Assembly: GCA_022702545.1 (NCBI GenBank)
Contig: JAHRBC010000003.1
Location: 2,852,001 to 2,916,000 of the forward strand
Origin: Phycomyces nitens
Lineage: Eukaryota > Mucoromycota > Mucoromycetes > Mucorales > Phycomycetaceae
Length of the DNA stretch: 64,000 nucleotides
Direction of reading: 5' to 3'
Below, piece after piece: positions 39,531-52,430 of the stretch. The notes beneath the pieces were generated by a model. The model saw only the letters and a program-made list of their open reading frames with translations, was not told where the DNA came from and made no database searches. The position numbers were made by a program, and so were the translations under genes. How positions within the stretch are numbered: the stretch's first letter is position 1; every line of letters starts with the position of its first letter.

Positions 39531-40400
39531 AGTACTCAGTCGTACCACCACGGGTATTAATTACAGCTTGAGATCTTTGAATTATTTCACCCAAATATCT
39601 TGCATACTCGAGGTCTAATTTCAATTACTATTCTTGTAGGACTACCTCCAAATCAGCTATATCAATAATAGTGTCTCTCATCTTTTCAACTAGCAACTTG
39701 AGAACAGTTTAGATGTACTCAATTGAGTTTAGGTCAGGACTTTGAGTTGGTCAGTACTCAAATCTCCTGGTCTGGTATGTCTCTTTCTATTATTGAGTAT
39801 ATTAATTCATATGACAAGTGGCACCATATTTCTCCTCATTCTTGGTAGCCTTTGTAACCCATGGATGTAAATATTCTGCAAATATATCAATGTATACATC
39901 TCGATTAACTTTGTTGGTGACTATGTTCTTTAACAGAGCAAATACTCTACTCCAAAGGCAGCCTTAAAACATGAGTCCATCACAGCCCCATTTCACTTCT
40001 GATACATTATTTCTTCCTTTGTACTTTTCTCCAAATTTTCTGAACACACTGGTGGCAGAATGGTTGCCATTCAAGCAAAAATGCGACTAATCAAACCAAA
40101 CGACATTAGCCCATTGGTCGTCTGTCCAATTCAGATTTTCCATGGTCCAGCAAAGTCTGGATTGCTTGTGTTTTTTATAAGACAAAGCTTATATGTTACA
40201 ATACTGAATGCAAAGCCAAGTTGCTCGAGATAATTAATGATGCTACTTCTACACACATTGAGATTTATGGCAATAATTTATAATCTGGCCTGTTTAGAAG
40301 TGGTGAATTGATTCTTCCGCATACTTCTCTCAGGGTGTCTTGTAATCCTCTCATCTACTTTTTTAGGGTTCCCGGGTGATTTTCTAGGTAATAGACATAC
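39531..40400 (-). pseudogene. Tc1/mariner transposase relic (copy 2)
   Basis: Counterpart of the relic at 9954-10830, with the same stops and frame changes plus a few private substitutions. It was already dead when the block duplicated. Confidence 0.72.
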
Positions 40401-41643
40401 GTACTGGCTAATCTATTTGAGTTATATGGTTTTTTAGTATCTCTAATGGGAATAAGATGTTGTATTTTCAGATAAGAAAATAGTAAAAAAAAATGTGCTG
40501 CTCTTTATATACTTTTACAATCTACTATTGCTATAATGTCTTGGACTTCCAAAAATATATGATCTATACCATATTTTAGATATTAGGGAGTGGCTGCTGC
40601 TCAACCCCAATGTTTATGTCACTATTCTGACATATTGTCATAGATTAAACAGTATACATCTTTAGCTTTTAGCTATACTATACTCTTTTTATCTAGAGAT
40701 TGACATATTCTTGGTCATTTTAGTTTTCTTATGACGTAACATCAGTATATTACTGACTATAATTATTATTGGTATGTCTCTCTTTTCCTAGATGACCTAG
40801 ATGCTGTAGTAGTCAAGTGAATGGCTGCTAAGCCCTCTGGATATAGAAATGTACACAGTAATATGGCTGGATAACCACAGGAGTTACATCTTCCAATTCA
40901 CAAAGAGTGGGAAAATATACCCATAAAATTATACGAGAGCCATTGCAAGTCAATGCCAAATCTTATATATCAAATGAACAAGGGAAGCAAAGGTTCTATA
41001 AAATATTAAATTTCTTTAATGAGTACTTTTTTATCATTAGGATTAAAAGCTGCATATTATATTCCTACTTTCTATACAAGGCTTTTAAGCAAGAATGGAT
41101 AAAATATAATGATAGAGTTAAAAAATAAAGTCGTTTAGTTTTTTTTGTTTATGTATTGTAAATATTGAAATAGTTTGGTATTATGGAAAGTGAGTATTTT
41201 CGTTAAATACACATTCAATACGGATATAACAATAGAATATTTTCTCAAATGTCTCTTTATAATACATATAACTATCACTAATCCTATCAATTAAAAGGGT
41301 AAACAGATTCTATGTACACGAGACAAGCCGTGTGATATCTATAAAGTTAAAGAAGGGTTTGTATCTTGCTTACAATTATCTTAAGGAGATCAGATCAACG
41401 TATATTGATAGTTGTACACTGAAAGTATTTACCCTGAACCGATAGATATTGATTAGCTAATCAGTGACCAGCGCTTACCTTACGTTTTGTGGACAAGGAA
41501 GCAGACACTTGGATGCTTTTATTAAATAGAGTATTAGCCACTCTGCTTTTTTAATACACTTTTAAGTCCAAGTCTTCCAAGAACAGCTATATATAAAAAC
41601 AGATAAAGATACATAGATTTTATTTAATAATGATAACTTGTAA

Positions 41644-43470
41644 TTAAGAAGAGGCCATATCATAGTAATCTACATAACCAAGCTCTATCTTTGTATAGCC
41701 AAAAACACATCTATTGTTCCATTGTATATATGGATTTCCTTGTTCTGCGCACGCAACTCTCTCGATAGCTTTTTGTTTGTTTTTCTCATAGTTGGAAAAG
41801 AATCTTCTCGCATGTTGAGCTCGTGTTTTTGGAAGGTATTCCATAGTAGAATTGGTACCGGTGCAAAACCATAGGTAATGGTCTTTTGTAGGCGTAGCTT
41901 CAATAGCAGCTGGTAATATACTGGGATCGTAATCTTGTTTTGGAGGAATATCATCAACTGGTCGAGTGAGAAGAGTTATATTCGAGTTATCCGTGGACTC
42001 CTTGTTGTCGTTTATAATAAAGACTGCTCTTTTTAAAATTAATTTTTCCAAGCGAGTGTAGGTCATGTCAATAAACTAACATCCAGGTACTGAAAAGTTG
42101 CCGGATACTTTTGTATCTATCAAATACAGCTCGTCCAAATTTCTGCATTGATAGGATAGAAACCTGAGAACATCTGATGTAATCGTTGAGTCCATTATAC
42201 TGAATGTCTGGAGCCTGAACCTCTTTGAATTGTATATTTCGTCTTTAATTTTGACATCAGTGTACTGGAGTAAAAGATCTTTTAAACGAGGCGCAGCTTG
42301 CAAGAGCATATCTAGCTCAATAGACGAAATCGAATTATTGATATTTAGTTTGACCAAATTGTAAAGTCTGTCTTCATTATCGATAGCGCTGAACGGTAGT
42401 AAATGGTCTTCATTGCTTTGTATATGAAATGATTCGATGGTTCTTGATGCCGCTTTCAAGCAAGTTTTTGTGATATTTTGGGAGAGACAATATGATCTAT
42501 TAAGATACGGCCCATCATGTAGTAAGAAAACTTTAATCGATACATGTTTTAACGGTATATTGTAAGGCCTGACCATGTCCCAGAAGAATAAACATTCTGT
42601 TCCAAGACAATTGGCATATGTAATATCCAGTTTGCTTAGATGTTGAAATGGCTGATATGATGTTTGTAAGAAAGATTTTGTATTGATGCTGTGCTCCTCT
42701 TCATCTTCTCTTGTCGAGTTATATGATTCAAATTCAAATGTGCGTAGTTTGGGATATTTGCGAGCGAAATAGTATAGCCATCGATCGTCTGTCTTTATAG
42801 AATTTATTTTGAAGCTGACTATCTTTGGGGCTGGCGATACTTTTGTCATACGTTCAAGATCGGCGTCATAAATGTCAATTTGATTCAAGCTTAGTCCCAG
42901 ATGTGTAAGGTAGGGTAGACACGAGTGCATGGTCTCAAAGTCGTCAAATGAGAATGATATCTTGACTCTGTATCCATACATCCCAACAATGTCTAGTCGT
43001 TCTAGGAGAGGCAAGCGTGAAAGTATTTCAATGACGTATTTGTCTGTGAAAGATTGAGGTGGATTATACACAGAAATATAGAGTTGTCTTAGTGATCTCC
43101 AATAGTGCCAACCAGTTTTGCTTTCAAGATTGATTGAAGTTAAACAACTTGTTTCGAGATAGAAATATATAATATTTCTAAAAAACTTTTGTAGTGCAGA
43201 AAGTTCGTCGTCTGTTGCTTGTGTAGATCGCTGTATGTATAGCTTTCGTACAAGGTGTCTAGTTTCTTCATAATTTCGTTCATGACCTTTTAGTAAATCA
43301 ATAGCATCGTACAAGTCGTCTGTGAAATTAATGACTAGATCAGAGTGCATGGAATCCTGGAAAACTTTTGTCCATGACTTGCACACCAGAGAACAAGATA
43401 TTCTGTCTTTAAGAGAAAGATAATCCGCGACATTGATTAGCATCTCAAGAGGAAAGTCTGATAAAAGCAT
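41644..43470 (-). pseudogene. F-box/LRR protein copy 2, broken by a nonsense codon
   Basis: Same length and frame as the gene at 12072-13898, with no indel. A single C-to-T change on the coding strand turns the Gln codon after SVPGC into TAG (coding-strand stop at 42076-42078), so the product would end after 464 of 608 residues. The F-box and most leucine-rich repeats would survive; the last 144 residues would be lost. Four other changes are missense (Ala-Ser, Asn-Asp, Thr-Ala, Thr-Asn). A truncated protein could still bind Skp1, so loss of function is likely but not certain. The frame downstream of the stop stays open, showing the break is recent. Confidence 0.87.
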
Positions 43471-43700
43471 GATTAAATGGTGTTTTGAATAGATAGCGAT
43501 AGTAGAAAGAGAGGTCTTAAAACCCTTTAAATGTCAAAGAGCTATTTATTGGCCCCAAGATCTGAAAAAACTAAAGGATGCAGTGTATTGTAGGACAAAA
43601 AAAAACATAGAAAATGGAAGTTGACGATGGATAAGAATATTCAAGGATAATACTCTATTTATATATAGTCTTTGATATATTGTAAAAACAGAAAGCATAC

Positions 43701-44432
43701 GTGTTTCATGATCACTTTGTAAATATCTACATCAATATTCAAACACTTTTTTGTAAAAATGATTGCTCTATTATGTATTACGTGTCACACAGAGCAAAGC
43801 CATTTGTGTTTTTTGATTATGAGCAAAATAAAGAGAAAGATCCTGAAACATTCAAAGTATTACAAAAGGTTGACCACACAAAGCAAGACTCTAATATATC
43901 TACATACGCCTTTAGTAGTAATAACGATGATTAAGATTTAGATGTTCATAGAAGAAGAGTATGTAGGAAATGTACATATTCTAACAGGAGCTGTACCTCG
44001 ACTAGACTCCATGTTGGACAGAATTGAGAAAGATCAATATTTTAGACACGGGAGGTATCACAAACAGAGCTCTATGCGTCCAAAATCTATCTGCCGAAAG
44101 AACTGTCCTTGTCACCTTTGACTCACGAGAAAATGTACCACGGCATTTTCGAAGAAGACACCCTTTATCATCTGTTGGAAACCCATCAGAAACAAAGGTT
44201 ATCTTGAAGTTTATAGGAAATGAAGCAAAAGGATAAGTATGTATCTAAACCGAGATTAAAGGAAACTGTGGAGTTGCAGATGGTCCCAGACGCAAAGAAT
44301 CTGGTAGTGAATTGTGGCGTATATGTATTTATTAGTATTTTTAAAAGAAAGGCATTGAAACACTGCGAGCGTACTACTTGGATAAAGAATAGTATGGTGG
44401 GATATATACTTATAATAGCTCCCTTGTAGTTT
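43701..44432 (+). pseudogene. Decayed coding relic of unknown family (copy 2)
   Basis: Copy of the relic at 14129-14860 with the same frame breaks. It differs by scattered substitutions, so the decay is older than the duplication. Confidence 0.38.
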
Positions 44433-45191
44433 AGTCTTTATTGTGTAATGCATCGTTATCAATGTAGTAGTGTAAAGTGTATGTGTGCCTGGCGAGTGGT
44501 TATCGAGCACCTTTTTTAAAGGATTCTTTGACTTCTTAGCCACTGACTTGGACATTGACTCCCAGATATTATCCATGTCTTATTAACCGTGCAAATGACT
44601 TTAAAATATTGGTTACAAATTTCGCTTCCTGGAATCAAATCTAGAAATTGCACGCTTAAAATGAGCTGAGAAAACAATAATAAAGTGGCTATTAAATAAG
44701 AGATGTTGGTAGAACAAATTACTTGGATGACGCTTCAGCTAAATTCAGTAGTTAAAGAGCTTCTTTACATAGTAGCAGCACAATAATTTGTATCTATAAT
44801 CTATTTTATTAAATATACATTATTGCTGCATTATTTATAGCTGTGCACTAGTAGAATATGAAGATACTCACGTGATTCTAATAAAAGTTAGGCCAAACCA
44901 ATTTTAATCTCATTCCGTGACTTTTAAACACCAATCTTTATTGAATCTCCGCGGAATTTGTCTATAAATAAGAGTGCGATCCTGGAGGTTTTTCTCTCTC
45001 TTAGAACTAGTGGTTCTACTTGGGTTGCAGTCTTGATTGACTCCCCAAATAGTAGAGCTACAGAACCAGTAAATGAAAATAAACCTAGGAGGGTGGGTGG
45101 GCACATACATGAATGAAATTTATATAATGATCAAGTCTTTGCACCTCTGTCATAAAAACCAAACTGGAATTATTACTATATAATTCAAACT

Positions 45192-45260
45192 CCAATATAA
45201 AAAAATGAAAATAAAAAATGAAATTAGTTTACTAATTTCATTTTCCAATATAAATAAATG
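45192..45260. repeat. Palindromic insertion private to copy 2
   Basis: Copy 1 (about 15610-15640) has a single ATAAATAAATGAAAATAAAG stretch. Copy 2 has about 50 extra bases here, including 13-bp perfect arms AAAATGAAATTAG (45215-45227) and CTAATTTCATTTT (45232-45244), and a repeat of the flanking motif on both sides. Confidence 0.8.
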
Positions 45261-46436
45261 AAAATAAAGGGCTATAAATCATTATATAAATTTCATCTTG
45301 TAAAAAAGTAAATAAACATTGACTGCTTTTTGTCAAGTTCATTTTTTGTGTGCTTTACTTTTTAAATCAGTTTACATGCTGTTTTAATTACCCACTCTAA
45401 TACACTTCTTTAAATGTATTGCGTATATCTTGTTAAAAGACTTTCTTTAATTCACTCTTTTTTTACGTGGCGCTTATATATATTCACTACCGACATATTC
45501 TCAAAATATCAGCACTTGGTCTTTATTTTTACTTCTTCAAGTCTTATCTCTTCAACTGTACAGACACATTCCATAGCAACAGACTGCCATTCAAACTACA
45601 CCAAACCTGTCAACACTACATTATAATTACCATCTTTCTCAAACGAACCACATCATTCCATCAATTCAACAAGAAACGCCTTTCAAGTCAAAGCAAAATT
45701 TAGATTACTAAAAAGGTTTTATCAGAGACGCTCTTCATCTTGTCACATTGCCAGTTCATCCAAAGCTGGTGTATCTAAATCAACTGTCAAAAGAGATAAA
45801 GGTACAAAGGTACAGCATTTGTTGAAAAAGCCAAAGTGCCCTCAAAGATACTTACTGAGCACGACTTGACCCATCTTGAGAATGAAACGAAAAAGAATCA
45901 TGGCTATACTTACAGCATAACAACCACCATGAGAGATAGAATGTGAGTTTACATTCCCAGGGCTACTATAATTATAGGTTATTTCATTCATATAATGGAA
46001 ATATCGTCTTGTTGGACTGTATTGAAGCCGTAGTTATCCAAAAAGAAGCTCTTACACTTTGTCCATCACTCTAAAAAAAAAAGCAAAAGGATATAGGATA
46101 ATATCAGTAATAATATGGTCACCAAATATTCAAGAGGTTGGTCCTGCTGAGCCATTATGGACATATATCGAATGTATAGTAAAAGCAAGTATATCAGTCT
46201 CAATAAGTATCAAGTAGTTGTGTACCATGATGACACATAGAGTAAAAGAAGATACTTTCTAAGTATTTGAGAGGCATTACATGTCAATGTTAAATTATAT
46301 AGATCAAATAAAAAAAAGTAGGTAGTAAATCCACAAGACATTTGAATCATTTAATAGATATTCTTTTTATTATTGAATATTGTATGTTTCTACCAATGTT
46401 TTTTTAGTCGTAGCCTGTTAAAAGAAAACGAAAATA

Positions 46437-47777
46437 CAGGGTCCAGTAAAAAACTGTGGTGGTTTTAATGTCCGATAAAAAAGAAGATAAAAGTCTTGTA
46501 TCTTTAATCGTGTAGTAAAGAATGTAAAGACTACATATAGCCATGAGATTCATAGAGACTAATCTTCAATGTATGAAGTTTACAATAGTAAAAAAATGCG
46601 TTATGTTTAATATGGAATATGCATAAATTTATTTGCTTTCAAAGCAGCTAATCTGATATCCATGTGGAGACAGTATCGTTCACAAACATCTACTGTCACC
46701 ATTCTCCAGCTTTCTTGTAAAGCCTCCTTCAACTCGTCCAGAGTGGTAGGCTTGTGAGGCCTCATCCTCAAAAGGTCATCCAAAAGACTCCAGATGTTTT
46801 CGATTGGGCTGAGGTCAGGACTGTTTGGTGGCCACTCCAAGACCTTCAGCCCAAGATCTTCTTTACACCTTTCTGACATGGCTGCTTTATGGGAGGTGGC
46901 ATTGTCTTCTTGGTAAATGTAGCCACCACCCTCAACATGGGGAAGACTCTCATAGAAAGGCAAAAAGAGTCTTGCAAAACCTTCACATACTTTTTGGCAT
47001 TCATATTGCCATCCAAGACAACAAGTGGTCCAACCCCTCCTGCCCAGATACACCCCCAGATCATGATTGAACCTCCATTTCCTTGCACTTTTGGAGTAAG
47101 GCAGTCAGGGTGGTACTTCTCATTAGGCTCACGCCAAACATGGGTACGGCCATTCTTCTTGAAGAGAGAGAACTTAGACTCATCACTCCAGATCACCTTT
47201 TCCCATTGCTGATCCCAGTTTTTTACAGCATTGTAAAAAGTGCGGCGCTTTGCAATGTGCTCCTTAGTCAGGAGAGGCTTCGCGAGAGCTACACATGAAT
47301 GAATATTCATTCTGTGTAAAGTCGTGCTAATAGTCTTTGCACAAACAGATTTTCCCGTCTCTTCCTTTATGGTGCAAGCCATGTCACCCAAAGTCTGATG
47401 ACGATCTCTCTTCAAGTTGAACATGAGATGTCTTTCTTCTCTGGGAGTAAGTCGCTTTGGTCTTCCTGAACGGCTCTTGTCAGCAACAGACCCAGTTTCG
47501 TTGTATTTTTTAATAATACGAGAGATTGTAGTAGGTGGGACGTTTTCGTGTCTCGCAATGTCGGCAACTTTCATTCCGGCCATGTTAAGCCCAATTAAGA
47601 TTCCTTTTCTCAAATCTGAAAGCTTTTGCAAGGTCCTGTGGGGTTGAGTGTTTTGTACTTTAGGCATGATGATAAAGTTATTAATGGAATTTAAGAGATT
47701 AAGAAAAGCAAAGTGTAAAGGTGTCTAAAGAGATGAAAATCTGAGATTCAAAGTGCAGAATTTGTTACCCGACCCTG
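46437..47777 (-). mobile_element. Tc1/mariner-family DNA transposon (1341 bp), DD34E
   Basis: The element starts with CAGGGTC and ends with GACCCTG, and is flanked on both sides by TA. The terminal inverted repeats are imperfect over about 22 bp, with the outer 7 bp perfect. The allelic position in duplication copy 1 (TA at 16811-16812) has no insert, which proves both the boundaries and the TA target duplication. The single minus-strand gene is a Tc1-type transposase with one frameshift. It inserted after the 7.15-kb block duplicated. Confidence 0.97.
46607..47667 (-). pseudogene. Tc1 transposase, one frameshift
   Basis: The first 273-codon frame starts at 47667 with a paired-like helix-turn-helix region (VADIARHENVPPTTISRIIK), the GRPKRLT hook, a second DNA-binding region and the first catalytic Asp in VIWSDESKFSLF. 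It loses frame near 46950. The second frame carries QEDNATSHKA (second Asp) and SPDLSPIENIW (catalytic Glu), with 34 residues between them, so the triad is DD34E. The break falls in a run of five T on the coding strand, where one base appears to be missing. About 353 residues would be expected. The element is inactive as written, but the lesion could also be a sequencing error. Confidence 0.92.
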
Positions 47778-47907
47778 TACAATAATCGAGTTAAAGAAGC
47801 TATTTTCTTGATTTGGGAAAGATAGAGATATCTCTTTACTATAGATAAAAGTTTGTATATCTTGCCATTGTTTGGATTTTGACCTTGGAAAGGTAAATAG
47901 GGAACTT

Positions 47908-48274
47908 TTAGCTGCAAAGCTCAAAAACTTCATTTTTTGACCAGTGTAGAGTACATAAAAAAGCACAGAAAGCATTTAATTCAAGAAAGTGGTTGATAAT
48001 AACTAATGCTAGATGATTTTGTGTCCAGGTATAGTATATACTTTTATTTATTTTTAAAAGAAAGTATATGGTCTTTTATCATAAAAGAGCAGCCTCACCA
48101 ATCTGTTGGGTATCCTGCTACTGATAGATCTATACCACTCTTTATAGTATCAATTTAAGAATGCAATGCTATGTAAGAAACACTTGTATTCAATGGAATG
48201 TATTTAAAATATATATATATAAAAGGAGCGAGGTGTTTTGAAAGTAAGAAAAAGATATGTAATCTATACACATT
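47908..48274. other. Spacer between duplication and CBS gene
   Basis: AT-rich, 367 bp, with a short TA run at about 48210-48220. No gene seen. Confidence 0.5.
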
Positions 48275-49326
48275 TTATACATCATTTAGAAATACGCCTA
48301 GAATATCTGTGAGCGTAATAAGCCCTTTGAGATGACCGTCATCATCACACCACCATAGCCGATGGGCTTTCTGGAGGACAACTGCAGCCATAATGTGAGA
48401 AATGGTAAAGCGGTCGTGGCAGGTGAAAGGAGGATAGATTTCACCATGACTAGCCTTGATGTACATTAACACCGGTTTAGCAAGGGCATCAAATCTGTCC
48501 TTGTTCAATCCGCGCAGGTCTTGGGGGCTAATCTCAGCCAGAAGAGTCTTATCGCTTTCAACTATGCCTAGTGCACTTATGTGAGGGTTATTGGCGATAT
48601 CCAGAAATGCCTTTAGTGCTGTCACTCGACAGTCGGTGGAGATGACATCGTTTTTAGCGACATGTCTTAGCTCTAGAGAGCGTTGCACAAGCCCTTTTGT
48701 ACTAATGTCAAGGATGGATCCAAGCCGATGATTGTTTTTCTGAAGATAACGCACGACATCCATTTGAGATAACAAAACTGGACTGCCTTGGCCTTGGCCT
48801 TGGACTAGTACTCGATGAGATCCCTGTGAACTAAACAGACGGATAAGATAGCCAAGTGGATCTGTTTGTTTGACCGTAACTAGCTTGGCGCTCTCTTCGG
48901 TCAATCCAATCGCATCTTTCAGTGGACTCTGGAGGATTTCTTGGTTATCCTTGAGGGTTTCGAGGGATATCTAGTATGGTTTCGAACATGGTTTTGTACT
49001 CACGGTCAGCTGATTACCGCAACCTTGTTTTATATGCACAGCCTTACATGCGATCCCAGCAGTTTGAGGAGGTCAAGGACACTGACGATGGCCAAGTAGC
49101 GTTTTGTGCCATTTTCAATGGTGTAGACAGGGGCAGACAAGATATCTTTGGCTAAAAAGAGGTCAAATGCTTCTTCCATTGTACTTGTCAAAGCCAAATC
49201 ACAAAGCTCGCGCTGGGACTCTGGCTTGACATCTTCAATGAGATTTGCCACGGTGCGTGAACTGATAAAGACTTGGTGTTTGGCCAAGTGTTTGGGAAAG
49301 GCGGTTTCTGAAGCAAGAGTAGTCAT
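48275..49326 (-). CDS. Four-CBS-domain protein, AMPK-gamma/Snf4-like
   Basis: Predicted 324 aa, close to yeast Snf4 (322). Two exons: 49048-49326 and 48275-48970; phase closes. The sequence shows four CBS units: DLALTSTMEEAFDLFLAKDI with RYLAIVSVLDLLKLLG; LVTVKQTDPLGYLIRLFSSQ with VLLSQMDVVRYLQ; VISTDCRVTALKAFLDIANN with LLAEISPQDLRGLN; and RFTISHIMAAVVLQKAHRLW with LKGLITLTDILGVFL. Such proteins bind adenine nucleotides and regulate kinases or channels. The length and last motif fit the AMPK gamma subunit, but the canonical Snf4 opening is not obvious, so a different CBS regulator is possible. No membrane segment is seen. Confidence 0.78.
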
Positions 49327-49604
49327 GAAGAAAAAGGCTAAACGTTCTTTTGAGTATTCTTTACAGTTTTATAGACTAAGGATGTCACACGGAAACGTGA
49401 TTTGGTGATTTCTACATATATGCATGAATGAGCAATTGAAAAAGAAAAAGAAAAATTGAATAGATGAGTTTGGATCAATTCGAATTATACAATAATTTTC
49501 CTATTTTCCTATTGCTGGCGTAGATTTACAAGACAGAGTTTATTATTATCTAAGGAGGCTCTGTTGGGTTGAATGATGGTTAATGAATTATAAAGAAAGG
49601 TTGA

Positions 49605-52384
49605 TTATAAGAGTGTGGATGTTTGGGAGACTGCAGACGTATTGGGGGATGAAGGTGAAGTGAACATCTTGCGATCATTAAAGATGGTGGTAAAGGGAGA
49701 CGGTGATGGGGACATTCTGGAATTATCAGTGGAATAGACACCACTGGGTGTCTGGAGCACTCTGATACCCTTGGAGAAGTTTTGTCCTGTTCGATCTGCT
49801 TCCCAGTCCTCCCACTTTCTCATGGTCAGACGAGTGGAATCAAACTTGCCCTCAGCATCACCATGGCTAGCCCCCTTTTTCTCTCCAACCACCACGCGAG
49901 TAGCACCCCACGAAAAGTCATCGAAATGCCAAAAGGAATACACTGGCAAGACGAAATTCCAGATTGGAAGAGCACAAATATAGACTATATGAAATGCACA
50001 TCAAATTAATTAGTACTTGTCTGTACACAGCACAACACTTACCAATCATCCAGCACACATAAATGAACTTTAGTGTCGAGATAGCAATAAGAATAGCAGG
50101 CAAAAAGAGAACGGCCAAAAGAAGTCCAAGGGATTGCCACTGGGGATTGACCGAGATGGCACTGTCGATGATCAAATAGATGGACATGCATACAGCAGCC
50201 GGCAAGACAAGGGTGCCAATTAGGTCAATGAAGATTGAGAATTGCATGGACAGACAGGCAATTCCACACAGATCAGATACCAAGACTAGTTCCATCAGAT
50301 TATGGACTGTAGAATTGATCCATCTTCTGCGTTGGGATAACAGTACGCTAAACTCATCTGGAACGACGGTCTTGCAGCGGGCCTGGGGTACAAACATCAT
50401 CTGGCGCTTTGGAAAGGTGCGTAGCATGAGGGTAGACAAGAATCGATCTTCTCCAAGCAACAGCAAGTTCTTTTGATGGAGAGTAGTAACGACGTTTTGG
50501 TTGTACTCCATTACAATGTCAGGGTTGGCAAGAATAGGCACCCAGGATCCATTCTTGGGACTCTTGATGCGGTACATACTGAAACAGCCCGGTAGACAGG
50601 TTACGATGCCAAACAGAGATTCGAATGCCTTTGCGTAATGGTGGGAAATGTAGTATTCAAACACCTGGATCGCCGTGACCCCTAAAAGAGAGTTAGGTTG
50701 GGGGTGAATAGGTTTAGTGGAACTTACAAGAGGTTCGCTTGTTGGCAATTCTCGTCTCACCGCAAAGACCCATTATGGTGATATCGTTGGCCATTGCGGC
50801 TACCATGTAGGTCAATGCGTCAGGAAGGACCTTTGTATCTGCGTCGACCTAATTTTGGGCAGGTTAGCTTGTGGTTTGAGCCGATTGGATATGTCTTACC
50901 ATCAATACTACTTCAAACTTGTCTGGAGTGACGCCTTTCATAAGCCAGGTCATCTTCCAAAACATCTCGTAATCCAGCTCCGATAGCCGATCATTGAAAA
51001 GTACGCGTTGAAAATAACTCATCAAGATAAGCTGTCAAAAAGAGGTGTGACGTATGACAAGTAAGTGAAACTGATTGGATTTCCAAGTGCAAAAAAAAAA
51101 TATGAGAAAAAAGGTTACCTGAGAATCACGCTTTCCTCGGTTTCCTGGTTTCGGCCCAGCGGCTTCCTCTTCCGTACCACACTTGATGACAGTAACGCAC
51201 GGAACACCCTTGTAGTGACCAGCATACTTTGTAGAAGGATAATATATGTTAGAAAACAGAAATTACGATTCTGATTCTGATTCTGCTTACCACTTTAGCC
51301 ATATTGAGCTGCTTTTCACCGTCAGCAATAGCCAGGTAAGATTTGGGTTCTGGGTTTGCCATTGCAGGGTCCAAGTCCATCATGCCAATCACAATATCAG
51401 GAGTCGACATGGTTTCTCCCGCACCAGTAATGATACCGTCTGCAATGACCAATATGATCTATTGGTTTGTAAGCAAAATGCTACCAAATGTTGCCGATTT
51501 ACCTTGTGTTTCCTGGAATAGTCTGTTTCTGCCAGACTGTCAAGGGTGATCTTTAGGCCTTCTTCGCCTTCAGAATAGCAAGTGACTAATAAGACTGTAT
51601 AAAGCTCAGTCTGGATAATATCTGCCGGAGCTGGGGAGACATTGGCACTGCTGCGCTGACTAATTGGAGTCTGAATTCCCGAAGAGATTGTCGATTGGGA
51701 TAGCTGAGCCCTGAGGACAGGTCCATAACTATTATAAGGACCAGGTATATGATTGGCTGGATTGTCGTTTCCTCCCTTGATCGATCTCCAGGCAAGCCAG
51801 TTTGAGCGCCCTCCTGGCTTGACTAGCCGTCTAGATATGACCCATTGGAAGAGCAGTGCCATTGTATAGCGCACGACAATCATAGCAATGATGACGGCCA
51901 GCATAAGGTTCATGATGATCTGGGAGGCAATGCACCCAGCCATCTCGTCCTCCATTGCACCAACAGCATAGCGTGCCATCAAACATCGCTGAGCATTTTC
52001 GCCTTCTTGGGTGTATGACAAACTGTACGAGGCGTCGTTTCCAAAAGAGGACCGGAGTGCCTTGTCTACAGCTATGCCGTAGATTGGCTCATTGTTGTTC
52101 ACGTACTCGGTCAGATTGAGGACTTTTTTTTTGTTTTTTTTTAAAGATGAGTTTGATGATATGATTTAGTCAGCACAACGACTTACTCGAGTCACCAAGA
52201 AGTACCAGATGGGCAGTGTCGGGTGAGGAAGTGGCGCGGATGTCCTGCCAGGCAAATCCAAGATGAACCTTTGATTTGTAGAAGCTTCGAAGTTCTTTGA
52301 TGGACAGACATGTCTGGTCGATTGGAACAAGATCTCCACCTGGAATATCAAGAAAAAAATGGTTAGGACTCATTTTGGATATTA

Positions 52385-52430
<46 letters not shown>

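Larger units (their letters stand above)
39367..47907. repeat. Segmental duplication, copy 2 (direct repeat of 9793-16942)
   Basis: Same order and orientation as copy 1, nearly identical outside a few events. Those seen are a 3-nt deletion near 39573, scattered substitutions, an inserted palindromic stretch near 45200-45255 and a 1341-bp transposon at 46437-47777. Without the transposon and its TA duplication it is about 7.2 kb. Homology ends after GGGAACTT. Confidence 0.95.
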
